Shown one piece after another: positions 8,761 through 20,108 of a stretch of DNA of 64,000 nucleotides. How positions within the stretch are numbered: position 1 is the first letter of the stretch; each line of letters opens with the position of its first letter. Below the pieces are notes generated by a model. The model was not told the DNA's origin. It did no database searches and was given only the letters and a program-made list of their open reading frames with translations. The position numbers were made by a program, and so were the translations under genes. Origin of the DNA: Paralithodes platypus (Eukaryota > Arthropoda > Malacostraca > Decapoda > Lithodidae); contig CM064551.1 of assembly GCA_032716605.1 (NCBI GenBank), forward strand, positions 48,423,427 to 48,487,426, in the 5' to 3' direction.

Positions 8761-11700
8761 AAGTTTGTTAGAGTGTGGAAGTCGTTGAAGCAGGTGCCAG
8801 CACACAGTCCAACTTGACACTCGAGGCATTCCCAAGTGTTTTTTGTGGGTTTGCGGGGTCTGCGAGTTGTGCGGCTGCACACATGGCACCTCTTCTGACT
8901 CCTAACGTTACTACCTGGTGCTTTGAAAGGAAGGGCATTGAGCTGGTGCTTCCTGAAAAATTCAGCACACCCCGTTCTGTCCAGCTGGCCTGGTCCTTGT
9001 AGTGGCCTCCCTGGTGTAGCCGCATGTTTAGCCAGGAGCTCAAGTGGAACTTCCGCAGGGACTTGTACTTCTTGGCTCCTGGAGTCCTCAGACGGTAGAT
9101 GTTGTAGGCATTGAGGACCGACATATCTACCGTATGCAGGATAAACTTCTTGTACCACCTGCACGATGTTCGCAGGCAGTCTATGAAGCCCATCTGCATG
9201 TCGGACTTGTCAACGAGGCGCATGTTGAGGTTATAATCCAGGACAGCAGCTGGTTTTTGGACGGGGTTCTTGGTTCTTCGGTCCACCTTCCCTGTGGCGA
9301 CCATCTGGGCCTTGTGGCATGTGGTGAGGAGGTTGACCTTGCGCTGGTCATGCCAGTGGATGGAGAGGATGGGGCCACTCTTCTTGTGGAAGATGTCCGC
9401 CTTCTTCGTCTCAAGTGGTTGGGTAGCCTGGCATGCCCTTCCTCTTGCCCTTGACTGTGCCGACAGTTCCGGTCTTGCGGTCATGGAGGTACTTGGTCAG
9501 GAGAGGCGACGTGTAATAATTATCTGTGTAGAGGATGTGGTTTTTATTGAAGTGCCTCTTGTTATGACTGAGGTTCAAATATATCAGGGCTCTCATTCAT
9601 TGGACTAGTAATGGCATAAATGCTACAACGGAAAGCGCTAGATCCAACCTCTGATGTATATTCCCAGTGAACAAAGAACACAAATACTCTCCAGAGTTCT
9701 ATATCCAATAATAGGTTATCAAACTCTCAATAAATGTGCGTCTACTCTAGGCTTAATGTTATGTGAAAACAGCCTATTACTACCTATAACCGAAGGGGCT
9801 TGGTTATGGTATGCAAAGTAAGGTGGTAAGAGACGTTACAGCTTACGTTACTTTAATCAATAAATGTCAGGCACTCCTGCATGAAAGAAAGTGCACTAAA
9901 GTCCTTCAACACCAACAAGGAATCTTCTTTAAATGTTAGATGCTATCAAGATGCTCGAATCGGAAATGGAACCCAAAAAGGCAGGCAGCGGAACAATGCT
10001 CGTGCAGGCTATGCACACAAAAGGCAGGAGATATAATGCAGTCGGAGCCAAGAATATCCTAAACGCTACAACAATAATAATACTCGCCACGACAATGCAG
10101 TATTCCTATCAACAAAAAGAGCCTAAGTCGTTTGTGTCTCAATACATCAAACTAGGCTGCGAAATGCTTGTGTAATCATAAACGGGTATGCATAATAAGA
10201 GTAATTGGTTTAATATACTTAATGTCTACTATGACTGATAAAGTCTAGCTAGGGTCAATGATACGAGATACTGGTGTGCATGGCATGCCGCATTGCCTAG
10301 TGCAAATCTCAAGTCTGTGCGTCAAATATTACGTTATAGGGAAGGGTAGCTCTCTTGAGAAACCTTAATACCGAAGTATTAAGCGTTCTCCTGGCGTACC
10401 TCAAAGACAAGCAACCGAGCCTAGAACAGTGCAGAATGGTATAGGCAAAAAGCCCTCATTCGTGCATGCTCTACTCTCAATGGCACACAGACTAGAATTT
10501 ACCCAATCAACTCCAGTTCTCAGGTATGTCGTGCAGCTTTTAACTAAAGCCAACACCCATCGGAAACAATACCTTATAGTATCAGACTCCTAGTCTAGCA
10601 TTATCTAATCCAGCAGAACACTAATAATTACAGGAAGCAGTACTGAACAATATGAATGCCAACCAATGCTTCGTGATCAACTTATCTTAACAACTAATAT
10701 ACATGGGTTATATCAGACCTTAACGCACAATACAAATGGCCAGCATAAGCTGATTTTGCAGAGTTAACCAGAGGGGGTATAATATTAATAAAAGGTGGTC
10801 AAAGCTATGGAAAATGAGAGAGATAGGCAGAGGAAAAGGTTCTCAGGTGCAGAGAGGGGGACAGATATCAAAGGGATAAGAGGGATGCGTTCTAGAAACC
10901 AGATCTGAGGGAGAAAGTAGCGAGAGAGCTGTATATATACTAGCACTAGGTCGAACCGCGCAGGAAAACGGTAACAAGTTCTCTAGCCAATACTAAAGAA
11001 GCTAGCTAAACCTGACATCACCAAGCATGGTAAAAACTCCAGCCAGCCAGCTATGACGTCATCGAGTATAGCAAAACACTGCGCGCCTCCCCCCACTCTG
11101 TTCTACTCTCTCTCCCTCTCTCTCTCTCAAATCCTATCATTACTACTTAATGATAAAACATATACTTTGCAATTAAATATATAAAGCCTTGACATGGGTG
11201 AAAACAAAGAGCCTTTCTGGACTGCCCATGACACAAGCTTTCATATGAAATAAAGCACACAACAATACATCAACTGTAGCCACATCCACTGCCCTGGCGA
11301 TCCTAGCGAGTCACTGTAGGACAAGCCATGCGGTTCTAACGGAGTGGTTAACGTCACACTCTCCATCATCTTCTTCACTACAGCGCCACCAAAACCAATG
11401 AGGGGGTCAGTCTCAATTTCTCCAGCCTTGCCGCTGTAGACTATAAAGTACAGCACATACCCCGTCAAACAGTCGCAGAGGACGAAGAGCTTGATGCCGA
11501 AACGGTGTCTCTTGGACAGGATATACTGTCGGAAGTGCAGCCTACCACGGAACAGGACCAGAGACTCGTCGAGGCACATCTTCTGGAAAGGAATCAGGTA
11601 TGTGGTGAACCGATGACGTATCATGTCATACAGCTTCCTGATCTTCCATAATGAGTCGGGAAGGTGGACTGCCATGTTGTTTGTCAGGTGGAGATAGGAG

Positions 11701-13244
11701 AGGATGTCGAAGTACCTGTCCCTGGACATGTATTTGCCAAATGCTGGAGTCGTTATGATGTCGCCAGTGATCCAGTAGTCGGTCAGAACGTGCTTCCTTA
11801 TATGTGTCATCAGCATTGTGAGTGCCAAGAACACATATAGTTCTGCCACAGTGACAGCTCTCCATGCCACCATCTTGGCACTGGTCTTCCTCCCAAGAAA
11901 GTTGGCACAGATAGCATGGTGGTGATTTGTCTCTTTGACGAGGTATTCCATGACTTCATTGTCATAGAAGCCACAGAAAAGTTCACTGGGGGTAGCATCT
12001 GGGCCACAGGGATATGCTGGTGACACCCCAGAACCCATCTGTACCTCGTCAAAGGCAGAACAATCTGGCTCAAAATCAGCCCCATCTGTCCACACAAACA
12101 GGTCGGATGCTGATGCTCGAGGACGTGCAGGTGCAGCAGGCACACGCCCTGGACGCCCTGGCACACGCCCTTGGCCACGCGGACGCCCTGCACGCCCACG
12201 CCCACGCCCAGGGGCAGCGGCGTCGGCAGACTGACCACGTCCACGACCTCGCCCTCTCGCTCGTCTTGTCGGGACTTCCTCTTCCTCTTCCTCTTCCTGT
12301 TCCTCTTCCTCCTCAGGCGACGTCAGGTCATCTGGGGCAACGTTGGGGTCGTCAGCATCCTCTTCAGGAGACAATTCTGGTGAAGAAGTGACCGGGCGTC
12401 GGCGGTGTGGGGTGCGGGAGGCTGCGGGAGCTTCAACAATGGGAGCCTCGGCCTCGGGAGTTGGGCTCCTTTTGCGGCGAGCCGAGGGCTTCTCCGCAGC
12501 AAATAATGCTCTGCGGTGTGTTGAGGGCTGTGGCACATCACCAATACGACTTGAAGAGGCCCTTTGGTCATCCTGAAGGAGAGATGAAGCCGAGGGCTGT
12601 GGGTGACCCACGCGGTGTCCCGGGTCAAGGCGTCGGGACAATGGAATGCGGGTGGTTGCTAGGCCAGGGTCGGCGTCATTATCACTGTCTTCAGCTTCCC
12701 TATGCTTTTCTGCGGCTGCCCTGCATGCTTTTTTAGCTGCACTTTTCACCAACGATTGTTTGTAGAAATATTTGCCCACTTTCAAGGGCGTACGGGCAGG
12801 CAAAGGGGAAGGTCCTGGGCTAGGGCTAGGCCTAGGCTGACCTAGCAAAGATGGCGAGGGGGTAGGCCTAGGTTCTAGCACACTCGGAAGCTCAATGGCA
12901 CCTTCCTGAAACACTTCAACATCAGGATCATCACTACTGTCTCCCCCCTCAAATAAATCGACATTATCGTCGTCTCCAAAGCCCACGAAATCGTCATCTT
13001 CACTTGCACTTATGAATTGTACCTTGTCCACCAAGCTTTCGCCACTGCTCTCTTCACTATCAAAAAGTTGTCGCTGTATAGCGCTATCACTCAACAAACG
13101 CTTAACTTTCTTTCGTTGAGCTTTCTTCTCGGTTGCAACAGGCGTTGAAGTTGCGAGCGGGGTAGCACTGGGGCCTGCGGGAGGTTGCAGCGAATCGGAC
13201 ACGTCGGAAAACATTTTTTCAGTATTACTCGCTATGGCGGCCAC
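8757..13244 (-). pseudogene. piggyBac-type transposase (PGBD-like), split and frameshifted
   Basis: The first block (13244-11360) is a 620-residue open stretch: an acidic, Ser/Pro/Arg-rich N-terminus with an Arg/Gly tract, then the DDE_Tnp_1_7 fold from about residue 400 (TPSELFCGFYDNEVMEYLV, YFDILSYLHL, MCLDESLVLFRGR). After the insertion, coding resumes at about 9590 with HILYTDNYYTSPLLTKYL, shifts frame near 9430, continues with LDYNLNMRLVDKSDMQMGF and WYKKFILHTVDMSVLNAY, then shifts again near 8900 into a Cys-rich zinc-binding tail (CHVC, CLEC, CxxxC). The three acidic positions of the family (DES, TDN, VDKSD) are present. Two frameshifts plus the insertion inactivate it. Confidence 0.88.
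9595..11358. mobile_element. 1.76-kb insertion inside the piggyBac transposase, possible solo LTR
   Basis: The coding sequence stops matching at 11358 and resumes at 9595. CTCTC flanks both sides (9590-9594 and 11359-11363), a plausible 5-bp target duplication. No conserved coding region is inside; the 80-codon frame at 9933 has no recognisable match. A TATATATA element near 10930 and a CT-rich tract at 11100-11128 fit an LTR, but the ends do not form a clean TG...CA pair. Confidence 0.45.
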
Positions 13245-13427
13245 GTACGAACTGATAACACTAGTAGTTGAGGCTTGGTGGCGCTGCGGTCGCTCCTACA
13301 ATGCAAAAATTGGCCGCGCGAATTTTGAAGCACGCTTTCAAGCACAAGGATTTTTAAAATGACACCCGGGTACCTGCCCTTTTTTTTTGGTGTCCTTAGG
13401 AAATGACACCCAGGCTGGAAGGGTTAA

Positions 13428-13833
13428 GTTATGTAACTCCCGATCTAATTTGCCGATTTTGACCACCCAAACGCTGTTTCCACTTGTTTTATTGCTGTAA
13501 CAGGTTAATACCTTTATAATCAATGTAAAATAGGTGCATATGGATAAGTATTAATAATATTTATGGTACGATGACGATTTGAGTGAAGGAAACAGCCTAA
13601 ATACCTCCGCACAGGGGTGGCTGTATACGATAGGGGGTACTCAGCGGAGAGATTAAATAGTTTTACTGTATAATGCGATATGTACTGATTACAAATTAAA
13701 AACCGAAAATAAAAATAAAAATAAAAAATCGTAACATCGGCAAACTTTCTTGGGCAAACGTGTTGATGAGTAGTTGCAGGAAAGTCTACGGTGCCAAGAT
13801 GTACTTTCGTAATTAGTGTGATAGTACAAATTA
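13428..13833. other. No gene recognised
   Basis: AT-rich spacer between the piggyBac end and the Tigger relic. Short minus-strand frames at 13520-13895 have no family features. Confidence 0.5.
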
Positions 13834-14746
13834 CAGTAGGGTCCCCATTTGTGCGTGTTCGAGCTGTGCGTTTCATGAGTTGTGCGAGCTACCAAAAATA
13901 TTCATTTAACAATTCCAAACTGTGCTAATATTGTTCGAAGTGTGCGAGCGCCGGAATAAAGGTAAGCAAATCCGTGGAGAAACCCAAATGTACGAGTTTA
14001 TTCACAGCTGTGCGAAACAAGTGACAAGTGACAAGTGACAAGTGAAGCAGCCCTTAACAGGGTTGCCTGGAATGCCGCCATTAGGACAAGAGACTGAAAC
14101 TGCACTTATGTGTGGAACACTCAGTCTTAAAATTTTATGTAGGCCTATGTATGTATGTATACGTCATGCGTCACAGCCAGCTTCTGCGCCGCTTGGGTGG
14201 GAGGGGGTAGTCGGCCATATTTTTTTGCCCCCGCTCTAGTGCATGCATAGCTCCGTGAGAAATTTGTATACCTTGAGCGGCTGACCATCACACTGGAACT
14301 AAAGGAGAAAGTTATCGAGTTAAAGGATGCTGGAAAAGGAAATTCAGTTGTATCCAGGCAGTTGGGACTTACCGAGTCGAATGTTAGATCAATTTATAAG
14401 AAAAACGGGGACGAGGACGGAGACGGGGCTGGGGCCGGGGCCGGGGTAGCATAGCTGCACTCGCCCTGCCGCGGGGGTTTGCCTCGGAGCCCCCTAGCTT
14501 AATGTGAGTAAACAATGACTTAATATTGTTTAATTATTGCTTACTTTTATTTATATTATGTATTGTTATGAATATGTGTCAGTTAGTGTTTTGTATAGGT
14601 AATATGAAGTTGAATCCCTAAACTTGTGGGACCGTCCATCCACCAAATTAATTATTTCCCATAAGATACACGTTTCGAGTTGTACGATTTAGAGTTGTGC
14701 AGCCTCGTTCATCCACCAAATTCTCGCACAATTGGGGACCCTGCTG
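13834..14746 (+). mobile_element. Tigger/pogo-type DNA transposon, internally deleted
   Basis: Terminal inverted repeats CAGTAGGGTCCCCATTTGTG on the left and the inverse of CAGCAGGGTCCCCAATTGTG on the right, flanked by TA at 13832-13833 and 14747-14748. It is about 0.9 kb, far shorter than an autonomous Tigger (usually over 2 kb), and keeps only a helix-turn-helix fragment of the transposase. Confidence 0.85.
14281..14454 (+). pseudogene. CENP-B N-terminal helix-turn-helix remnant of a Tigger transposase
   Basis: The frame reads LTITLELKEKVIELKDAGKG and continues NSVVSRQLGLTESNVRSIYK, the CENPB_N helix-turn-helix of Tigger/Jerky transposases that binds the element ends. It then degenerates into an Asp/Gly/Ala repeat from a GC-rich simple tract and stops at 14452. 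No start codon, no HTH_CENPB second domain and no DDE domain remain. A relic of the transposon that contains it. Confidence 0.8.
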
Positions 14747-14993
14747 TAATTGATTGGCATTATCTTGTATATTTTTCCCGTAATTGGGTATTAAATTATT
14801 ATTTTTTTAAATTTCTGTGAAAATAGGGCGAATTCGGACAGGATGAAAATTAATTAAATAAATAATATTATTTAATCTAACTTTAACTATAACCTGTCAG
14901 ATTCGGATATTGAGTGTACAGTAGTTGGGTTTATAGTTGTCATTACACGTGGTATTTCTGAGTTATGTCACAGTAATCCTTATTTTTACATTA
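14747..14993. other. Spacer, no gene seen
   Basis: AT-rich. GGGCGAATTCGGACAG near 14827 resembles the unexplained repeat at 31053-31177. Confidence 0.4.
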
Positions 14994-15662
14994 TTAACCC
15001 GTTGAGCCCCGGCTAGTTATAATATTTTGTTCACCCCAGTCCCAAGCCATTTTCACTTCTTTTTTTTGTTTGCTAAAATGGAAGACAAGGATGAGAAAGA
15101 AAAAAAAAAAAAAAAATCACCTTGGACATTTTTTTTTTGGGGGGGGGGGGGGAGAGCCTCAAAAAAATTTGTTGAGCCAAAATGGAAGAGAATGGTGAGA
15201 AATGATGAAAAAAATAAAAAATAAATCATTTCGGTCATTTGGGGGGCGGGGGGTTTCAATAGTTCGTCTCCCCCGCATGACCGCCCGCCCGGGAGCACTA
15301 GGGTAAAAACTGAGTATGGCATTGTACGGCATACATCCTAAGGAGTGTCTCACATAAATCTCAAGCCTCTAGCTCCCATACGACCGGAGTAATGAAGGTT
15401 CAAAGTGGCGGTGAACTAAGGGTGTAAACTATCCCCACTAAGCCCACCACCACCAGCCGCGCGGCTGTCTCGGCCCGCTCACACCTACTGGCCCGGCTCC
15501 CACACACACTACGGTACCTCCCCCTCCTATTCTCCCGCCATTTCCTACCTTACGAGCCACGTAAGTGTTTTTTATATGTCGGACGCACGTGATGCGTCGC
15601 TGGGAGTTGGTGATCAAACACTGCCGACGCAACACGTGCGACGCTGGGTCTCACCGGGTTAA
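14994..15662. mobile_element. TTAA MITE, family 1, copy 1
   Basis: Bounded by TTAA; ends TTAACCCGTTGAGCCCCGGC and, inverted, TTAACCCGGTGAGACCCAGC. Near-identical copies lie at 29285-29950 and 42342-42999. It contains A-run and G-run tracts of variable length. No transposase; probably mobilised by a piggyBac-type enzyme (inference from the TTAA target). Confidence 0.88.
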
Positions 15663-16500
15663 AGTCATACTGCTACACAGAGTATGGTCAATAAATCCAG
15701 ATATGTCCGAAATTGCCCCAAAAGTGTCGTATCTTACGATATGGTATTAATTTTATGGTCTTTACGTTTTCAGGGAGTGTGATAAGACCCTTATAAGATG
15801 TTCAATGATGTCCGAATTGACCCCTGAAAGGTCCGAATCTATACTGGGATCACTGGTTAGTCCTATGAATGTATTTTAAATTCATGTCCGAATTCAGGCC
15901 AGGTGTCCGAAATCGCCCCAAATCGTGTCCGAATTCGGACACCTTTATTATATTTATAATAAATATATGCAATTCATTTTAATATCTTTAATGCTATGAT
16001 TGTATACCCCAATGTAGCAGCTACACATACAATGCTTAAGATCTTCCATTGAGATAAAAAAACAAGACTACATGCTACGGAAATACGCAAAAATCGTCTG
16101 AATTCGCGCCGGTTGACGGTATGTATGGCATCTTCATCCTTACTATCACTAGCAGGAAAATGGTATGCATTCTTTAGAATCCTAACAGCCATGTCCTCCC
16201 TCTCTAGTCTTACTTTTAGCAGCCTTAGTTTAGTTTCAGACCTAACGTTCGAAACATTCCTACTGTCACTGTGAGTTTCCCCCTCTTGTTGCATTTTCCC
16301 CTCTTGTTGGGTAGGTGGTGTGGCCTCTGCTCCTTTTGCTTGGGTCCCTTTATCCTTTTTTATATAGACTCCTTGGATTTTTTTACATGTTGGCGAAGAG
16401 AAGAGCGGTAGAGGAGGACTGCATATCTGTGTTTGTACGGTACAGTACATTTTTTTTTTTTTTTTTTATATATTCCATCTACTCCCTCTCGGGCATAGGC
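15663..16500. other. Unclassified repeat-rich stretch with a minus-strand frame (16450-15974)
   Basis: 15700-15960 holds several GTCCGAAATT/GTCCGAATTC motifs, ending in the palindrome GTGTCCGAATTCGGACAC (about 15927). The 158-codon frame contains a basic helix-like segment (TKLRLLKVRLEREDMAVRIL) reminiscent of the C-terminal part of Myb/SANT-like transposon adaptor proteins, but this is too short to assign. Its last third is the dispersed repeat at 15991-16121. Likely part of a decayed DNA transposon. Confidence 0.4.
15991..16121 (-). repeat. Dispersed repeat, inverse copy at 31053-31177
   Basis: The reverse complement matches 31053-31177 almost base for base, starting TACCGTCAACCGGCGCGAAT against TACTGTCAACCGGGGCGAAT. 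The outer motif looks like a transposon terminus. Family unknown. Confidence 0.8.
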
Positions 16501-17029
16501 TGAGAGCCTGTGGGCCTACATTCAACTGTTATTGAACGGTGAAGCCCGTGAGGTCTCGTTCCAGTCTAGGGGATGATACATATGAAGCACTTTTAGCTGT
16601 AACCAGCCCCTGCCATCTTGCTTTTGCAGGATGCATGGGGCTTAGTTGCTCACTCACGGCTCGAAGCTGCCTTGCTCCAGTGCTTCACTGTCTCACTTCT
16701 CGGACTCGGACCCTCACTCTCAGTATGCCACCTATTGAGCAATGAACTTACTACATGAGAACTCATTCGTGATCTTGAATCTCGTATGGTTGTGAACTTT
16801 AATTTAATTTAATTGGAGGCAACTTAGCTTGTAGATGGGGTTGGTGGTATAAACTGTATTGGAAAGAGTTGAAAAGAGGGACTTTGTGGAGGGGATGTAT
16901 TATAGAGAACAATGTAGGGATAATAATAAGCATTACCGAACTCTGGATGTAAACAATAGGTCCGGTGACTTGTATTTGTCTCGTTCGTTTCCGGATTGAC
17001 TTTATTTTTCCCAAGCCATCCAGACAAGT
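16501..17029. other. Spacer upstream of the zinc-finger gene
   Basis: No conserved frame. A short T run lies at 16448-16466. Nothing assignable. Confidence 0.4.
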
Positions 17030-17132
17030 TTGGTTGGCTGAAACAGGAGTCTGGATCGAAATGCCTGTCCGAATCTCTTGGGTTTCCGAATCTGAGAGCA
17101 CCGGATTGGCGGGGTTCTACTGTACACTTAAT
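17030..17132. mobile_element. Tigger-like terminus fragment
   Basis: Ends in GGGGTTCTACTGTA; its inverse TACAGTAGAACCCC resembles the element start at 24755 (TACAGTAGAACCTAG). The opposite end is not found. Confidence 0.4.
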
Positions 17133-17204
17133 TATTCTAAGGCGTGTACATATTCCCAATAGGAGATTGTTGCAGCTATCAATTATGTAACATTATGTAA
17201 TGTA

Positions 17205-17219
17205 ATTTTTTTGTTTCAG
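17205..17219 (+). other. Candidate 3' splice site before the zinc-finger coding exon
   Basis: TTTTTTTGTTTCAG is a strong pyrimidine tract plus AG, 237 bp upstream of the ATG at 17457. It suggests a non-coding 5' exon further upstream, whose donor I cannot place. Confidence 0.45.
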
Positions 17220-17456
17220 GCTCACTACTACAGCCAGTCATCAGGAAAAAACACACCAAATGTGTGGATGTCAAGTACTGTACTGTACTAACAAATGATG
17301 CATCATCATAGTGTTTCCTTCCTAACACAATGACAGACTATGACCATATATCATTGGGGTGAAACAATGATATGTTTGTGTAATATGTACAGGAGGACAC
17401 TATTAAGTTTATAAATATACTTTCATATAAATACATGGTCATGGAAAATAGTTAAG

Positions 17457-19295
17457 ATGGAGATGTTCGAGGAAAGATCTTTTGTGAAGAGTGACAAGAT
17501 AAATGAATGTAAGGAAGAAGTGTTGGATTTTAATGAAATTAAATTTGAGGAAGAAGTGTTGGAGTATGAAGACACTGGAGGCATTATCAACTTTGAAAAT
17601 GAAGTGTTAGACTGTGGTAAAGTGAAATTAGATGAGAATTACATTGTTAAAAGTAACAATGAAATGCACCAAGCTAACCTTAGTGAGACAATTGGTTGGA
17701 ATAATGAGCATCAAGGTAGCATGCCAGGACAGAGTAACCTGCAGCCATTTATGCCATGGATATCTTTAAGTGAGGGTTTCACAGAAGAAAGCATAGCATC
17801 AGAAAATTTACAAACTAAGCATAGGGAAACACTTGATTGGAATAAAGAGAAAGATAGCATGTCCGGACAGACTGGCTTGGGGGCATTTATTCCCTGGCCA
17901 TCCATTAGCAGGGGCTTCCCAGGAGGAAGCAAGCCATCAGAAATGTTATCGACTACTGTTGAGCATAGTGAAATGAGTAGGCCTAATTGGCATAATATAC
18001 CAGAAGGTAACATAGCAGGACAGAGTAGCTTGGAGGCATTTATTCCTTGGCCATCCTTTAGTGGGAGCTTTCCAGGAGGAAGCAAGGAGCCTGATATGAC
18101 AACGATGATGATGATGATGATGAATAACAATAAACCAAAAAGTAGTGAGTCAGGTTCCTCCAAAGCCAAATTTAAGAAACACCAATGTGAAGTGTGTGAT
18201 AAAATGTTTGTTGATAAACGCGACCTGGCTCGGCACTCAGTAATTCATACAGGAGTAAAAGAGTTTGGGTGTGAGATATGTGGTAAAATGTTTGGTCAGA
18301 AAGGCAACCTCACCAAACATGTATTGATTCATTCGGGAGTGAAAAACTTTGGTTGCCAAGTGTGTGGTAAAATGTTTGGTCGGAAGAATCAACTTGACTC
18401 CCATTTGTTACTTCACTCGGGTGTGAAAGAGTTTGAGTGTCCGGTGTGTGCTAAAAAGTTTTCTCAAAAGAATGGTCTTAGCATGCATTTATTAGTCCAT
18501 TCTGAGGAGAAAAAGTTCAAGTGTGATACTTGTGGTAAGCTATGTAGAACAAAGAGTGATTTAGTTAAACATGCTTTTATTCACAATGAATCCAAAACGT
18601 TTGAGTGCGAGGTGTGTCATAAACGGTTTGCTCAGAGAACTGTTCTTATCTCTCACTCTAAAATTCACTCCGGTGTTAAGTTCAACTGTGAGATTTGTGA
18701 TAAAGGCTTCACAGATAAGAGTAATCTGGCCAGACATCTCTTGATTCATTCAGGAGAGAAAAGTTTCTCTTGTGATCTATGTGGTAAAAGTTTTGCCCTC
18801 AAGAAATACCTCAGTACCCATTTATTACATCACTCAGGGGAGAATCAGTTTAAATGTGATCAGTGTGATAAATGCTATGCTATTAAGGGGGATCTCAGCA
18901 GGCATTTAGCCGTACATTCGGGAGCAACAAAATATACTTGTGATGTTTGTGGTAAAGGTTTCCTAAGGAGGCATCACTTCACCAGACATTTATCAGTTCA
19001 TTCAACATCACCAGAGAAAATGTTTCAGTGTGATCATTGTTACAAATGTTTCCGCCATCAGAGTAGCCTCAACCAACATATATTAAGTCATACTAAACAG
19101 AAAAAGTTTGTCTGTGATCATTGTCACAAATGTTTCAAACTCAAGAATCATTTAACCCAACATTTATTAGTTCATTCAACAGAGAAACTGTTTGTATGTG
19201 AGCTTTGTGATAAATGTTTTAAGCAAAAGGGTAACCTCACCCAACATATTGCAAATATTCACCAAGCTTCTCCCTCTAGTGTGTCTGACAAGTAG
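17457..19295 (+). CDS. C2H2 zinc-finger protein, 13 fingers, single coding exon
   Basis: 612 codons, ATG to TAG with no interruption. Residues 1-85 are acidic. Residues ~88-215 hold three tandem repeats of ~50 residues with the core GQ(S/T)xLxxF(I/M)PW, the last two continuing into FPGGSK. From residue ~242 to 605 there are 13 C2H2 fingers, all with both Cys and both His (the last has His-x4-His: HIANIH). Linkers are mostly SGVKxF or SGEKxF rather than TGEKPY. A Met run (MMMMMM) and a short Ser/Lys stretch link the two parts. Likely a nuclear DNA-binding regulator. The N-terminus shows no KRAB, ZAD, BTB or SCAN domain that I recognise. It is the only intact host-type gene here. Start chosen as the first ATG of the open frame; a candidate splice acceptor lies upstream. 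Confidence 0.9.
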   Translation: MEMFEERSFVKSDKINECKEEVLDFNEIKFEEEVLEYEDTGGIINFENEVLDCGKVKLDENYIVKSNNEMHQANLSETIGWNNEHQGSMPGQSNLQPFMPWISLSEGFTEESIASENLQTKHRETLDWNKEKDSMSGQTGLGAFIPWPSISRGFPGGSKPSEMLSTTVEHSEMSRPNWHNIPEGNIAGQSSLEAFIPWPSFSGSFPGGSKEPDMTTMMMMMMNNNKPKSSESGSSKAKFKKHQCEVCDKMFVDKRDLARHSVIHTGVKEFGCEICGKMFGQKGNLTKHVLIHSGVKNFGCQVCGKMFGRKNQLDSHLLLHSGVKEFECPVCAKKFSQKNGLSMHLLVHSEEKKFKCDTCGKLCRTKSDLVKHAFIHNESKTFECEVCHKRFAQRTVLISHSKIHSGVKFNCEICDKGFTDKSNLARHLLIHSGEKSFSCDLCGKSFALKKYLSTHLLHHSGENQFKCDQCDKCYAIKGDLSRHLAVHSGATKYTCDVCGKGFLRRHHFTRHLSVHSTSPEKMFQCDHCYKCFRHQSSLNQHILSHTKQKKFVCDHCHKCFKLKNHLTQHLLVHSTEKLFVCELCDKCFKQKGNLTQHIANIHQASPSSVSDK

Positions 19296-20106
19296 TGTTA
19301 ATTTTTGTAGGTACGTAACTGTAGGTGAGCTTTAGAAAACTGTCTATCTATCTATTGCCGGACGCCTTACCCCTCTTAATGAGGGTGGCCATACACAGAA
19401 GGCCCCCAAGTGGACCTATTCCCTGTAAGAGGGACAACCAGAGCAAGTTTACTGAAGGACTTACAGGATTGACCACTCAATTTAGGATCAGTCCGACTCC
19501 GAGGCCCTCTATGTATCTTGTTAGCACTATTTTTCTACAGTGGTGTTCGGCTAGTCCATCCACTAACCTGCCTAACACTTAGATAAGCAGTACGGATTTG
19601 TATCAGGTATACTCCCCTAGACAGGTTGCCGACCAAGGCTGATGAGTCCCATCCACCCGGAGAAACTAACATACATTATAAAGTGATCATATATATTAGC
19701 TCAACAAACCATGCAATGCTTTCAAAATATGTTTCCCATTCACTTGATACTGTGTATAGTTTGTAGGAGTCTTCTGGCTGTTTCACTGGTGCCTTGAAAT
19801 AGAGACGAGTGCCATAACAAAGGACAACCTAGTGTAACCACCATTAGCTTAACCTTTTTACCTATTGTGGTATCTCTTCCATTATAGTGTCAGTCATGTT
19901 GTTTACTTACTAAGACGTACATGTTCTCTAACACCTAAATTATGCAGTTACAAGTATATTTTGTTACTTTTAACCCATTTTTCTCTCTAAAGCAAGGGGT
20001 TAGAGAACACACTACTGTAAATAGCTCTTGATGAAAGACACACATCAACTGCAAGAAACACCAAGAAAACATTTGAAGATTTGTTCATCTTGTGACAAGT
20101 TGAATA
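19296..20106. other. Zinc-finger 3' flank, no gene seen
   Basis: Probably 3' untranslated and intergenic sequence. The 85-codon frame at 19325 has no features. No AATAAA was found close to the stop. Confidence 0.4.
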
Positions 20107-20108
20107 TA

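Larger units (their letters stand above)
7908..13427 (-). mobile_element. piggyBac-family DNA transposon, decayed
   Basis: Bounded by TTAA at 7908-7911 and 13424-13427. The inner ends (CCCTCCTGGCCCGGG on the left, CCCTTCCAGCCTGGG inward from the right) match at 11 of 15 positions. The transposase is on the minus strand with its N-terminus near the right end. A 1.76-kb insertion splits it. piggyBac enzymes cut and paste at TTAA with precise excision. The left boundary is inferred from end similarity and transposase position; the right one is firmer. Confidence 0.65.

Noticed and set aside
8768..9484. 238-codon frame as a separate gene
   Set aside because: It is the C-terminal part of the same piggyBac transposase, displaced by a frameshift.
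9933..10175. 80-codon plus-strand frame
   Set aside because: No motif, and it lies in a non-coding insertion.
11241..11360. C-terminal tail of the 667-codon piggyBac frame
   Set aside because: These last ~40 codons are read-through into the 9595-11358 insertion, not transposase.
15438..15635. 65-codon minus-strand frame conserved at 15438, 29726 and 42781
   Set aside because: It lies inside three near-identical MITE copies, so conservation reflects copy identity. Composition is low-complexity (Gly/Trp run) and no domain is seen.
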